A stretch of DNA of 64,000 nt. Origin: an uncultured Halomonas sp. (GTDB lineage: Bacteria > Pseudomonadota > Gammaproteobacteria > Pseudomonadales > Halomonadaceae). Both the position numbers and the translations under genes were made by a program. Under the pieces are notes generated by a model. That model ran no database searches. It saw only the letters and a list, made by a program, of their open reading frames with translations, and had not been told where the DNA came from. The DNA lies in assembly GCF_947490095.1 (NCBI RefSeq), contig NZ_CANLFS010000002.1, positions 1-64,000 of the forward strand, read 5' to 3'. Below are positions 23,693 through 34,668 of the stretch, in pieces; position 1 is the stretch's first letter, and each line of letters begins with the position of its first letter.

Positions 23693-25690
23693 TTATAGTC
23701 GCCTCAGGCCCCACATGAAGTAGGCGCCGCCCAGCAGCGAGGCCATGAGGCCGGCGGGAATCTCCTCGGGAAACAGCCACTGGCGGCCCAGCCAGTCGGC
23801 CACCACCATCAGCAGTGCTCCGCTGATCGCCGCCCCGGCGAGGTGAGGGGCCGCCCGGGAGAAGCCCAGCAGGCGCGCCAGATGCGGTGCCAGCAGGCCG
23901 ACAAACGACAATGGCCCCACCACCAGGGTAGCGCCGGCGGTGAGCAGGGCTACCAGTAGCAGCAGGACGAGTCGTGCCCGGGCCAGGGGGAGCCCCAGGG
24001 CGGCGGCGCAGGCGCCGCCGAGGGGCAGGATATCCAGCCAGCGGGCCAGGGGAATCGCGGCCAGGGCCAGCAGCAGTGCCGCCCCGCTTACCGTCAGGGC
24101 GCTGGTCAGGTCGACGTAATAGGTCGAGCCCGACAGCCAGGCGATCACCTGCTGCCCCCGGGGGTCACCGCCGGCCAGCACCACGGCCCGGACCGCGTCG
24201 AACAGGGCGGTGATGGCCACCCCGGTGAGCAACAGCCGTTCCGGCTGGAAGCCGCTCTGGCGATTGAGCGCCACCACGACCGTCAGGCTGGCGAGTGCCC
24301 CCAGCGTGCCGGCGCCGACCAGGGTCAGGTTGTCGGGGGCGGGGAGCAGGAAGATAGCGCCCATCAGGGCGATGGCGCTGCCCCCGCTGATGCCCAGCAG
24401 CTCGGGGCTGGCCATCGGGTTGCCGGTCAGGCGCTGGATCAGGGTGCCGGCGATGGCCAGCATGACACCGCAGCCGGCGGCGGCCAGGACGCGGGGCAAT
24501 CGCCACTCCAGCAGCGCCCAGTCGCCGGGCGTGGTCCAGTGCCAGCCATCTCCCGCCTGGCCGACCAACAGCGCGACGAGGGTGACGCCGGCGAGTGACA
24601 GAGACAGCCAGGCGGCCAGGCGCCCGGGGGCCGGATGGCGAGTGCCGATGGCGCGGGCCTCCCGGGACGGCGCCTCGCCCCCCAGGTTCAGCCGCGGGAT
24701 CAGCCACAGCAGCAGGGGCGCGCCGAGGGCCGCGGTGGTGGCACCGGTGGGAATCAGGGTAGGCAGCACGCCGGAAAAGTGTTGCAGCAACAGGTCGGTG
24801 GTGGCCAGCAGCAGGGCGCCCAGCAGCGTCGACCACAGCAGCCGCGTGCCCAGCCGCCGGGCACCGGCCAGGCGAACGATATTGGGGGCCGCCAGGCCGA
24901 TAAAGCCGATGATGCCCACCACGCTGACCACGCAGCCGGTCAGGAACACCGCCAGCCCCAGGCCGGCCAGGCGCAGGTGCTTGAGCGAGACGCCCAGGCT
25001 CCTGGCGCCGGCCTCGCTGAGTTCCAGTACCGCCAGGGGGCGCAGCAGCCAGGCGGCCGCGAGGGTGCCCAGGGCGAGGCGGGGCGCCAGGAAGGCCACA
25101 TCCTGCCAGCCATTCTGGGCAAGCGAGCCGGCCCCCCAGATCAGCAGCCCCTTGAGCTCCTCCTGGTGGAACAGCAGCAGCACCATGGAGAGAGCGCCGA
25201 AGTAGAGGTTGACCACCAGGCCGCCCAGCACCACCACTACCGGGGCCAGGCGGCGCCGCCAGGCGAGGGCGAAGACCAGTGCCATGGCGCCGCCGCCGCC
25301 GGCCAGCGCCACCCATTCACGACCCAGGACCAGCAGGCCGGGGGCCATCAGGGTGGCGGCCATGAGCGCGAGGTTGGCACCGCTGGCCACCCCCAGGGTC
25401 GTGGGGGCGGCCAACGGGTTGCGCAGCACTTGCTGCATCAAGACCCCGGCCAGCGCCAGGCCGCCGCCGGCGAGCAGGGCCATGGCCAGCCGTGGCCACC
25501 AGGCGAAGTGCATCGCCAGGGCGCGTGCCGTTTCCCCGGGGGCCAGCAGGGCATTGAGACCGGGCCCCAGGCCGAGCCGGGCGTCGAGCTCGACCACTGC
25601 CATGGCCAGCGCGATCAGGCCCAGGACGAGGCAGAGGCCAGCCGGCGTCAGGCGTGGCCGGCATCGTCGGGGCAGGGCATCAGACGGCAT
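23693..25690 (-). CDS. fhuB: Double-length Fe3+-hydroxamate ABC permease, FhuB type
   Basis: This 665-residue polytopic protein is two fused FecCD permease halves, each with about ten membrane segments; the G-x-x-x-QxxxRNPLA(A/S)P motif appears at the first half (LMQQVLRNPLAAPTTLG) and again in the second (LIQRLTGNPMASPELLG). FhuB forms the inner-membrane channel for ferric hydroxamates with FhuC and FhuD. The ATG at 25690 was chosen because GGAG lies 7 bases upstream; it overlaps the fhuD end by 11 bases. The operon order is fhuC-fhuD-fhuB. Confidence 0.9.
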   Translation of the reverse strand: MPSDALPRRCRPRLTPAGLCLVLGLIALAMAVVELDARLGLGPGLNALLAPGETARALAMHFAWWPRLAMALLAGGGLALAGVLMQQVLRNPLAAPTTLGVASGANLALMAATLMAPGLLVLGREWVALAGGGGAMALVFALAWRRRLAPVVVVLGGLVVNLYFGALSMVLLLFHQEELKGLLIWGAGSLAQNGWQDVAFLAPRLALGTLAAAWLLRPLAVLELSEAGARSLGVSLKHLRLAGLGLAVFLTGCVVSVVGIIGFIGLAAPNIVRLAGARRLGTRLLWSTLLGALLLATTDLLLQHFSGVLPTLIPTGATTAALGAPLLLWLIPRLNLGGEAPSREARAIGTRHPAPGRLAAWLSLSLAGVTLVALLVGQAGDGWHWTTPGDWALLEWRLPRVLAAAGCGVMLAIAGTLIQRLTGNPMASPELLGISGGSAIALMGAIFLLPAPDNLTLVGAGTLGALASLTVVVALNRQSGFQPERLLLTGVAITALFDAVRAVVLAGGDPRGQQVIAWLSGSTYYVDLTSALTVSGAALLLALAAIPLARWLDILPLGGACAAALGLPLARARLVLLLLVALLTAGATLVVGPLSFVGLLAPHLARLLGFSRAAPHLAGAAISGALLMVVADWLGRQWLFPEEIPAGLMASLLGGAYFMWGLRRL

Positions 25691-26552
25691 CGTCATTCTC
25701 CAGCGCATCCACCAGCCGTTCGGCGAAGCGCAAGGCCGAGGGCATGGCGCCGAAGCTCCACACCGGCGGCAGCACGATCGGCGAGCCCCGACCAGCCTCG
25801 ACCAGATGCTGCCATAGGCCGCTTTCGGCCAGGGTCTCGCGAACCCCGGCGGGGTAGGGCTCTATCACCACCAGGCGAGCGTCGAGGCCGGCGAGCGCCT
25901 CGATGCCGGCAAGCGAGAACCCCCAGGCGTTGGTGGGACCCGTCCAGGCGTTTGTCAGTGCCAGGCGGTCGAGCACCGCCTGGAAGAGTCCGTTATCGCC
26001 GAATACCCGCACATGGCGGCCATCCATGAATTGCACCATCAGCAGAGGCGGGGGGGCTGTGCCGTCCAGGCGCGCTCCCAGGGTGTCGAGGCGCGCCTCG
26101 GTCGTGTCGATCAACCGGCGCGCGGCCTCGGGGCGCTCCACGAGCTCACCCAGCGACCGCGTCAGTCGGCGCATCTCCTGCCAGGTGTCGTGCTCGGCAC
26201 GGTAGAGCGGCAGGGTCTTTACCGAGGCGATGCGTTCGAGACGCGGGGCGAGGTTGGCGAACATCGGCGAGATCAGTATGTGGTCGGGCGCCAGGCGTGC
26301 CAGCAGCTCGAGGTTAGGCTGACTGCGTAGCCCCAGGTCGATCGTCGTGTCGGGCAGCGCGGGCTCGTCCACCCAGGCGTGGTAGGCCTCGAGCTGGGCG
26401 CTGGCCAGGGGCGGAGCATCCAGGGCGACCAGGGTTTCGGCCAGGGTCCAGTCCAGGGTGGCCAGGCGTGGCGTATCGGCCTGGGCCACGGCAGCGGCAA
26501 GCATGGCGAGCAAGCCGGCGAGCGCGGGCAGGCGGCATCGAGTGCGAAGCAC
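25680..26552 (-). CDS. fhuD: Periplasmic ferric-siderophore-binding protein, FhuD type
   Basis: This 290-residue protein has a signal peptide (about residues 1-25, ending AVAQA) and a periplasmic-binding fold: RLATLDWTLAETLVALDAPP, then DLGLRSQPNLELLARLAPDHILIS and GIEALAGLDARLVVIEP. FhuD captures ferric hydroxamates and hands them to FhuB. It starts with GTG at 26552, with GGAG 6 bases upstream. It lies between fhuC and fhuB. Confidence 0.86.
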   Translation of the reverse strand: MLRTRCRLPALAGLLAMLAAAVAQADTPRLATLDWTLAETLVALDAPPLASAQLEAYHAWVDEPALPDTTIDLGLRSQPNLELLARLAPDHILISPMFANLAPRLERIASVKTLPLYRAEHDTWQEMRRLTRSLGELVERPEAARRLIDTTEARLDTLGARLDGTAPPPLLMVQFMDGRHVRVFGDNGLFQAVLDRLALTNAWTGPTNAWGFSLAGIEALAGLDARLVVIEPYPAGVRETLAESGLWQHLVEAGRGSPIVLPPVWSFGAMPSALRFAERLVDALENDDAV

Positions 26553-26566
26553 GGTGGTCTCCGGGG

Positions 26567-27334
26567 CTAGTGGGCAATAGCGACGCGATGCTCGCCGCCG
26601 GGGTGGGCCATGATGTGCATGGGGACGCCATAGATCGCCTTGAGGGTCTCGACGTTCATCATCGCGTCGGGTGTCCCCCGGGCCAGGAGACGACCGCCGT
26701 GCAGTGCCACCAGGTGATCGCAGTAGCGGGCCGCCATGTTGATATCATGCAGCACGATGATGACCCCCAGGCCCAGCTCACGACTGAGGCGGCGGATCAG
26801 GGCCAGCACCTCGAGCTGGTGCGAGATGTCCAGGGCCGCCAGGGGCTCGTCGAGCAGAAGGAGCCGGCTGCCCTGGGCCAGCAGCATGGCCAGCCAGACA
26901 CGCTGGCGCTCGCCACCGGAGAGGGTGTCCACCAGGCGGTCGGCGAAGGGCTCGGTGTGGGTCAGCGCCAGGGCCCGGTCGATGGCCTGCGTGTCTTCGC
27001 GGCCGTGCCGGCCCAGCAGGCCATGCCAGGGGTAGCGGCCGAAGCCCACCAGTTCGCGACCGGTGAGGTTATCGGCGGCGGGCAGGTGCTGGGGCAGGTA
27101 GGCGACTCGCCGCGCGAAGGCACGGTATCCCCAGGCCGTCAGTGGCTTGCCGTCGAGCCTGAGTTCGCCCCGGCTGGGGGCCTGTTGACGAGCCAGCAGC
27201 TTGAGCAGCGTCGACTTACCCGAGCCATTGTGGCCGATCAGGCCATGGACCCGGCCTTCGTCGAAGGTGAGGTCGAGGGGATGCAGCAGGCATCGGCCGT
27301 TGACCTCGAAGGAGGCGGCGCATGTTTCGATCAT
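26567..27334 (-). CDS. fhuC: Iron-siderophore ABC transporter ATPase, FhuC type
   Basis: This 255-residue ATPase has Walker A GHNGSGKST (34-42), a QxLP Q-loop (YLPQHLPAADN), the signature LSGGERQRVWLAMLLAQ, Walker B LLLLDEPLAALD and the switch His in VLHDINMAARYCDH. It powers FhuB. The start ATG at 27334 (MIETCAASFEV) was chosen because the family fold begins there; the reading frame stays open upstream into the Fur-box region but without family similarity. It heads the fhuCDB operon. Confidence 0.92.
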   Translation of the reverse strand: MIETCAASFEVNGRCLLHPLDLTFDEGRVHGLIGHNGSGKSTLLKLLARQQAPSRGELRLDGKPLTAWGYRAFARRVAYLPQHLPAADNLTGRELVGFGRYPWHGLLGRHGREDTQAIDRALALTHTEPFADRLVDTLSGGERQRVWLAMLLAQGSRLLLLDEPLAALDISHQLEVLALIRRLSRELGLGVIIVLHDINMAARYCDHLVALHGGRLLARGTPDAMMNVETLKAIYGVPMHIMAHPGGEHRVAIAH

Positions 27335-27399
27335 GGAAAGCTCCGCTCGCGGATAGCCGCCACCGGGAGTGGCAGTAAGGTGCAAAGCGTAAAAGAAAC

Positions 27400-27421
27400 G
27401 ATAACTCTTATCAATATTATT
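27400..27421. promoter_or_regulatory. Candidate Fur box between fhuC and the ABC exporter
   Basis: GATAACTCTTATC (27400-27412) is a perfect 5-3-5 inverted repeat, continuing into AATATTATT. It resembles the Fur operator built from GATAAT-type half sites. It lies 66 bases upstream of fhuC and 59-80 bases upstream of the divergent exporter, so it may control both. Confidence 0.65.
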
Positions 27422-27479
27422 GGTTGGTCCGAGGCGCGACATCCCGTAGGCTTGCCCTTCGTCTGTCAGGACCCTATCG

Positions 27480-29291
<1,812 letters not shown>

Positions 29292-29361
29292 GGCGCGTCG
29301 CCCCTTTCCCCGCTGTCCCTCGCGTCCTCCAGGCGAGGCACGGCGATGGCTCGTCTGGGAC

Positions 29362-29949
29362 TCAGCGCTGGGCTTCGTCGCGGATGCGTGCCGCGGTGTC
29401 CTGCAGCAGGAGCAGAATGCGTCGCTGGGCTGCCGGCGAGGCGTGACGGCTCTCGTGGAGGGCGGCCTTGAGGTCCATCCGTGCGCCGAGCATGTCCTGG
29501 GCCAGCGGCATGGCCTCGGTCTCGTCGTCCAGTGTCTGGCTCAACGAAGCGAAGAGGGCGTTGAGCTTGCGTCCGGCCGATTCGAGGCGTGCCCTGACCC
29601 GCCGGGCTGTCGTGGCGTACTCGTTCAGATAGGCGTGTCCCTCGTCCGTGAGCCGATAGTACTTGCGGCGTCCCTGACGCTGCTGGCTCACCAGCCCGCG
29701 CTCGGTCAGTCCGCCGAGCACGGGATAGAGCATGCCGGGGCTCGGTCGATAGAAACCGTTCGAGAGCTGCTCGATGTGATCGCTAAGCCGGCTGCCGTAG
29801 CTTTCTCCCTCGTTCAGCAGGGCGAGGGAGACCAGGCCAAGGTCGTGGGCGGACAGCTTGCGGGTGGCGGGCATGCCTAGCGGTAGCGCGGCGTCCTGGC
29901 CCGAGTTCGGGGTGGTGTCGTTGTGTCGTGAGGTAAGCTGATCGGGCAT
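29362..29949 (-). CDS. PadR-family transcriptional regulator
   Basis: This 195-residue protein has a PadR winged helix (LSAHDLGLVSLALLNEGESYGSRLSDHIEQ, then PSPGMLYPVLGGLTERGLVS and RRKYYRLTDEGHAYL) and a helical C-terminal dimerisation domain. The first 30 residues are a low-complexity extension. PadR regulators often respond to small molecules and control nearby transport or detoxification genes. Here it lies between the ABC exporter and a TonB-dependent receptor, both possible targets. The ATG at 29949 follows AAGGCG; an upstream extension to 30021 runs into a hairpin. Confidence 0.88.
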   Translation of the reverse strand: MPDQLTSRHNDTTPNSGQDAALPLGMPATRKLSAHDLGLVSLALLNEGESYGSRLSDHIEQLSNGFYRPSPGMLYPVLGGLTERGLVSQQRQGRRKYYRLTDEGHAYLNEYATTARRVRARLESAGRKLNALFASLSQTLDDETEAMPLAQDMLGARMDLKAALHESRHASPAAQRRILLLLQDTAARIRDEAQR

Positions 29950-30023
29950 CGAGACGCCTTGAGCAGTTGGAAAGGGCGAGGTGCGACATTGTAGGGGCCG
30001 CCAAGGGGTTGCGTCATGCATGG

Positions 30024-30048
30024 CCGGGAGCGGCCTGGCCGCTCCCGG
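30024..30048 (-). terminator. Hairpin after the TonB-dependent receptor gene
   Basis: CCGGGAGCGGCC (30024-30035) and GGCCGCTCCCGG (30037-30048) form a perfect palindrome around one central base, about 16 bases beyond the receptor stop codon. There is no T-tract on the minus strand, so termination is plausible but not certain. Confidence 0.55.
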
Positions 30049-30063
30049 GGTAGTTCGCGGTGG

Positions 30064-32058
30064 TCAGAATTGCAACTGCAGGCCAGCATTGAAGCGTCGG
30101 CCGTCCAACACGCGGCCGTAGTCGTCCTGACCGATCTCCTTGTCGAACAGATTATAGATGCCCCCGTAGAGGGAGACCGTGGGCGTCAGCGCATGGCGTA
30201 CGCCAGCGTCGACCAGCGTATAGCTGGGGTAGGCCTCGCTTAGCCCGCCACGACTGGCGACCCGCTCGGCCTGGCCCTTGTAACGGGCCCGGGACCACAG
30301 ACGAGTCTGAGCACTGGCCTGCCAGTCCAGGCCCAGGGTGGCGCGATGCCGTGGCTGATCGTTGAGCGGCAGGCCGCGGTTGGCGCCACTGCGCTGTTCG
30401 CTGTCGGTGAAGGTGTAGGTGGCACGCATCTCCAGCCGCTCGCTCAAGGGAGCGTCCAGGCTCAGCTCTAGGCCGTTGACGGTGGCCTCGTCCACGTTGG
30501 TGTACTGATACAGGGCCGTATAGGCCTCGCCCTGGTAAAAACAGCTCGTATCGCCCTCCCGGGTATCGCAGATCACCGGCTTTTCGATCTTGTCTTCGTA
30601 GTCGGTGTGGAAGAGGGTGGCGCCGGCGGCCAGGCCGGTGTCTCCCTGCCACAGCGCGGCCAGCTCATATGTGGTGCTCTTCTCCGGATTGAGGTCGGAG
30701 TTGCCGATGTCCCGGCAGTCCGCGCAGCGAGGGCCGCCGCCGCCCTCGATCCAGTTGGAGTCGCCCTGCTTGAGGTCCGGGGTGCGATAGCCGGCGCTCA
30801 CGCCGCCCTTGAAAGTCAGCTGGGGGGTGGCGCTGAAGACGCCGTAGAGGCGCGGCACGAACTCGTTGCCGTAGTTCTCGTCCTCGACCCAGCGGGCACC
30901 GGTGGTCAGCGAGAAGCGCTCGGTGAGGAACCATTCGTCTTCGGCGAACAGCGCCATGTCCCAGCGTTCCAGGGTCTGCTCGCCGAAGCCGCGATCCGGG
31001 TTCTCGGTGCGCTGCTCGCGATACTGCGCGCCCAGGGTGAGCAGGTGGTCGCCGAACGTCATGACGGTGGCGCTATTGGCGGTGACCCGCTCGTAGACCG
31101 AACGGTAAGAGCTGTCGTCCTGCTCGAGCGTCTCGCGCTGCACGTAGCTGCGGGTGGTCAGGCCGTCGCCCCAGTCAAGGGTATGACGCAGCGCCAGGTG
31201 GCGGCGTCGGGTATCGAGGTCGCGGTCGCTGCCGGTCATGTCGGCGTCTGCCCGGGTGTCCTGGGTGCCGTGTCCGGCCTCGAAACTGAGGTGGTTGGCC
31301 TCGTCGGGAGTCCAGTCCAGCTGGGCGCTGATGTCGCGGCGGTCGTACTCGCTGAAGCCGCCTTCGCGGCGGTCTTCGTCGCGCTGCAGGGTGGAGCCGG
31401 TCAGGGTCGCCGACAGCCTGTCCTCGACCAGTGGTCCGCTGAGACGGAATTGGGCTTTCTGACGATCCCCGGAGGCCGACTCCTCCTGCACCATGGTATC
31501 TAGGTTGACCGAGCCGCCCCAGTCCTCGGCGACCGGCCGGGTAATCACGTTGATCACCCCGCCCAGGGCGTCGGAGCCATATAGCGTCGACATCGGGCCG
31601 CGGATCACCTCGATGCGCTCGATGGCGGAGATCGGCGGCAGCCAGCCGAACTCGGCGCCCGAGCCGTAGTCGTTGTAGTAGGCCTGCTGGGACCCCTGGG
31701 GAATGCCGTCGACCAGGATCAGGGTGTATTTCGCATCCATGCCGCGAATCGAGATCTCGCCCGTGCCGCCCTTGCCGGAGGGACCGTCGTCGATGTAGAC
31801 GCCGGGAACGTCCTGCAGCGCCTGGGTGATGTCGCGGTAGGACTTGCCCTCGAGCTGGTCGCGGGTGACCACCGATATGCTGGCGGGGGCGCGTACCGGG
31901 TCGACGGCATAGCCGGACGCCGAGGCGGAGGTGACCGTCATGGTGTCGAGGGTGGTGGCTGCGTCCTGGGCCTGGGCGGCGCCCGCCAGGCAGCACAGCG
32001 AGGCGCCGCCGAGGAGCAGGCGCCGACGGGCGAGGGGATGGCGGAGGTTGGAAGTCAT
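30064..32058 (-). CDS. TonB-dependent outer-membrane receptor (CirA/FepA/IrgA-like)
   Basis: This 664-residue protein has a signal peptide (to about residue 30, AAQAQ), a TonB box-like region (DTMTVTSAS), a plug domain (IRGMDAKYTLILVDG, IEVIRGPMSTLYGSDALGGVINVIT) and a 22-strand barrel ending in aromatic Phe (LQLQF). The plug motifs are closest to catecholate-siderophore and heme receptors of the CirA/FepA/IrgA group. It lacks an obvious FRAP/NPNL heme-receptor signature, although it lies at the end of an HmuTUV-type operon. The ligand is unresolved between catecholate siderophore and heme. Confidence 0.85.
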   Translation of the reverse strand: MTSNLRHPLARRRLLLGGASLCCLAGAAQAQDAATTLDTMTVTSASASGYAVDPVRAPASISVVTRDQLEGKSYRDITQALQDVPGVYIDDGPSGKGGTGEISIRGMDAKYTLILVDGIPQGSQQAYYNDYGSGAEFGWLPPISAIERIEVIRGPMSTLYGSDALGGVINVITRPVAEDWGGSVNLDTMVQEESASGDRQKAQFRLSGPLVEDRLSATLTGSTLQRDEDRREGGFSEYDRRDISAQLDWTPDEANHLSFEAGHGTQDTRADADMTGSDRDLDTRRRHLALRHTLDWGDGLTTRSYVQRETLEQDDSSYRSVYERVTANSATVMTFGDHLLTLGAQYREQRTENPDRGFGEQTLERWDMALFAEDEWFLTERFSLTTGARWVEDENYGNEFVPRLYGVFSATPQLTFKGGVSAGYRTPDLKQGDSNWIEGGGGPRCADCRDIGNSDLNPEKSTTYELAALWQGDTGLAAGATLFHTDYEDKIEKPVICDTREGDTSCFYQGEAYTALYQYTNVDEATVNGLELSLDAPLSERLEMRATYTFTDSEQRSGANRGLPLNDQPRHRATLGLDWQASAQTRLWSRARYKGQAERVASRGGLSEAYPSYTLVDAGVRHALTPTVSLYGGIYNLFDKEIGQDDYGRVLDGRRFNAGLQLQF

Positions 32059-32160
32059 GGGGTTTGCGCGTTCCCTTATGTGGCGATGGTTGGGGCCAGC
32101 GACGGCCGTGACGTCGTTGTCGGCCGGCCTTCGACGCGGGCCGGCTCTGGGGCCCGGCGT

Positions 32161-32844
32161 TCAGCCGCGATGGCGCGAGACGCTGAACATGCCGCGACCG
32201 ACCGGTATCAACCGGCTAGTGAAGCGAGGGTCGTGGAGGATCTCGTGACGGAAGTCGCCGGGCGTCTCGTCGAAATGGTCGAGGTTGTCGGCGACCACCC
32301 ATGCCCCCGGGGACAGGCTTGGCAGCAAGCGTTCCAGGACCGGTAGATAGAGCGACTTGTCGCCGTCCAGGAACACGAAGTCGACGGGCCCGGTGACTTC
32401 GCCGAGGGTCTCCAGGGCGTCGCCCAGGTGAATCTCGGCGCGCTGCGCGAGGCCGGCGTCGCGCAGGTTGGCCAGGGCATGCTCGCGCTTGTTGGCGTAG
32501 TACTCGCTGCCGATGACGTGGCCGTCGTTGTCCTCGGCGGCGGCCGCCAGGTAGAGCGTCGAGATGCCGAAGGAGGAGCCGAACTCGACGATGCGGCGGG
32601 CACCGGCGGCCCGGGCCAGTATGTACAGCAGCGCGCCCTGGGCGGGGCCGATGGACAGGTAGGCGTGCTGGAAATGCTGGGCCTCGCGGAAATCACGCCA
32701 GCCGCGACGTGGGGCAGGCGCCTCGGCGCCGTCTTCGGCCAGGGCGGCGTGCTCCTGGCGCCGGGCCTCGGCCTGGGCGCGAGCCTCGGCGTGCTCGCGG
32801 TCGAGGGTGCGGGCGACATCGTCGCGGTCGAGGGTGTCGGTCAT
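32161..32844 (-). CDS. SAM-dependent O-methyltransferase-like protein
   Basis: This 227-residue protein has a class I methyltransferase fold of the O-methyltransferase family: IVEFGSSFGISTLYLA (SAM-binding motif I), VIGSEYYANKREHALANL, VDFVFLDGDKSLYLPVLE and GAWVVADNLDHF. The first 60 residues are a charged helical extension. The ATG at 32844 follows AAGGAG and overlaps the hmuV stop (ATGA), so it is translationally coupled to the importer genes. Its substrate is unknown; modification of an imported iron ligand or heme product is a guess from context. Confidence 0.8.
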   Translation of the reverse strand: MTDTLDRDDVARTLDREHAEARAQAEARRQEHAALAEDGAEAPAPRRGWRDFREAQHFQHAYLSIGPAQGALLYILARAAGARRIVEFGSSFGISTLYLAAAAEDNDGHVIGSEYYANKREHALANLRDAGLAQRAEIHLGDALETLGEVTGPVDFVFLDGDKSLYLPVLERLLPSLSPGAWVVADNLDHFDETPGDFRHEILHDPRFTSRLIPVGRGMFSVSRHRG

Positions 32845-33614
32845 GTGAACTCCTTGGTGGGGGCGGTCGTGACGACCACCGGGCAATGGCGATCCGGGTG
32901 CGACATCACGCACACGGGCTGGCGATAAACGTGCTCCAACTGACGCCGCTCAAGCACCTCCCAGGGCGTGCCGTGGGCCACTAGGCGTCCCTGGTCGAGC
33001 AGGGCCAGGCGGTCGGCATGGGCGGCCGCGAGGTTCAAGTCGTGCATCACCGCGACCACGCAATGCCCCTGGGCGGCCCAGCCGGCGGCCAGGCGCAGCA
33101 GGCGTTCCTGGTGACGCAGGTCGAGGGCGGCGGTGGGTTCGTCGAGCAGCAGCAGCGGTGTCTCCTGCACCCGCACGCGGGCGAAGGTGGTGCGGGCCTG
33201 CTCGCCGCCGGACAGCGTCATGGCGTCGCGTCCGGCCAGGTTGGTGATCTCCACGTCGGCCATGGCCTCGCCGATGCGTCGGTCGTCGTCTTCCGGGGGT
33301 AGGTCGCGCAGGGCGCGGCCCATGCGCACCACCTCCTCGACCCGATAGGCGAAGCGCAGCACGCTGTCCTGGGGCATCACCGCCCGCCGGGCGGCCAGCG
33401 CGCGGATGCCGTAGGCTTCGATCGGGCGGCCGTCGAGCCGCACCTTGCCCCGGCTGGGCGCGCGGTCACCGGCCATCAGGCCGAGCAGCGTCGACTTGCC
33501 GGCCCCGTTGGGGCCGATCAGGGCGGTCAGGCTGCCGGCGGGGCAGTCCAGGGAAACGTCGTCGAGCAGCGTCCTGCCGCCGAGCGTCAGCGAGAGGTTG
33601 TCGAGTGTCAGCAT
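32841..33614 (-). CDS. hmuV: Heme/iron-complex ABC transporter ATPase, HmuV type
   Basis: This 257-residue ATPase has Walker A GPNGAGKST (34-42), the Q-loop VMPQDSVLRFAY, signature LSGGEQARTTFARV, Walker B LLLLDEPTAALDLRHQ and the switch His in VVAVMHDLNLAAAHAD. The signature and C-terminus (HVYRQPVCVMSHPDRHCP) are typical of HmuV rather than FhuC/FepC. It powers HmuU in heme import. One base separates it from hmuU; it overlaps the methyltransferase gene. Confidence 0.84.
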   Translation of the reverse strand: MLTLDNLSLTLGGRTLLDDVSLDCPAGSLTALIGPNGAGKSTLLGLMAGDRAPSRGKVRLDGRPIEAYGIRALAARRAVMPQDSVLRFAYRVEEVVRMGRALRDLPPEDDDRRIGEAMADVEITNLAGRDAMTLSGGEQARTTFARVRVQETPLLLLDEPTAALDLRHQERLLRLAAGWAAQGHCVVAVMHDLNLAAAHADRLALLDQGRLVAHGTPWEVLERRQLEHVYRQPVCVMSHPDRHCPVVVTTAPTKEFT

Positions 33615-33615
33615 G

Positions 33616-34668
33616 TCAGCGCGCTCCCGGGCCGCGCCGGGCCACCAGCCACAGGAAGAAGGGCCCGCCGAGGCTGGCGGTCAGAATGCCGATGGGGATC
33701 TCGTTGGGCGGGTCCAGGCTGCGCGCGCCGAGATCGGCGAGCATCAGCAGCAGGCCACCGCCCATGGCGCTCAATGGCAACAGGTGGCGATGGCCGGGGC
33801 CAATCAGGGTGCGCACCAGGTGCGGCACCACCAGGCCGATGAAACCGATGGTGCCGGTGAAGGCCACCGCGGCGGCGGTCAGTAGCGCGGTCAGGGCGAT
33901 CAGTCGGCGCCGGAGCCGGTTGACATCGACCCCGGCGTGGCGGGCCTGGCGCTCGCCGAGGGCGAGCAGGTCCAGCGATACCGCTTGGCGGCGCAGCAGC
34001 AGCAGGCCGAGCAGGGTCAGCGGGGCGACGGTCAGCACCGGCGTCCAGGCGACCCGAGCCAGCGAGCCCATTGACCAGAACATCAGGCTCTCCAGCTGCT
34101 CTACGCTGGCCAGATAGGTCAGGTAACCGGTCAAGGCGCCGGCCACGGCGTTGATGGCGATGCCGATCAGCAGCAGCCGGGTGTTGTCGCCCTCGACCCG
34201 GGATTGGCGCGCCAGCAGGTAGATCAGCCAGGTGGTGAGAAAGCCGCTGCAGAAGGCGCCGACCGGCAGTGTCCAGGCGCCCAGGGCGTCGATGCGCAGT
34301 ACGATGATCATCACCGCGCCGAGCGAGGCGCCGCTGCTGACGCCGACGATGCCTGGGTCGGCCAACGGATTACCGAACAGGCCCTGCATGGCGGCGCCGG
34401 CCATGGCCAGGGAGGCGCCGATCAGCAGCGCCATCAGTGCGCGAGGTAGCCTGAGGTCCCACAGTACCGCATGGGCGACGGCGTGCTCGTCGGCGGTGGC
34501 GAACGGTGAGGCCAGCGCCGCCAGCAGTGCCCGGGGGGCGACGGGGACCACGCCGCTGGCCACGCTGATCGCCAGTCCCATCAACATGGCGAGCGCCAGC
34601 GCGCCATACAGCTGGCGCGTGCGAGATGGGCGGCGGGGCACGGCGCTTGAGGTCAGTGTCTTGATCAT
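33616..34668 (-). CDS. hmuU: Heme/iron-complex ABC permease, HmuU type
   Basis: This 350-residue FecCD-family permease has about nine or ten membrane segments, MQGLFGNPLADPGIVGVSSGASLGA as its hallmark, and the C-terminal GTIGFIGLVVPHLVR. It forms the dimeric inner-membrane channel for the HmuT ligand. The ATG at 34668 overlaps the hmuT stop (ATGA). A substrate other than heme cannot be excluded because FecCD permeases look alike. Confidence 0.85.
   Translation of the reverse strand: MIKTLTSSAVPRRPSRTRQLYGALALAMLMGLAISVASGVVPVAPRALLAALASPFATADEHAVAHAVLWDLRLPRALMALLIGASLAMAGAAMQGLFGNPLADPGIVGVSSGASLGAVMIIVLRIDALGAWTLPVGAFCSGFLTTWLIYLLARQSRVEGDNTRLLLIGIAINAVAGALTGYLTYLASVEQLESLMFWSMGSLARVAWTPVLTVAPLTLLGLLLLRRQAVSLDLLALGERQARHAGVDVNRLRRRLIALTALLTAAAVAFTGTIGFIGLVVPHLVRTLIGPGHRHLLPLSAMGGGLLLMLADLGARSLDPPNEIPIGILTASLGGPFFLWLVARRGPGAR

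Noticed and set aside
24635..26029. A 464-codon plus-strand frame antisense to fhuB and fhuD
   Set aside because: It is a Gln/Gly/Arg-rich shadow of the permease gene with no family likeness.
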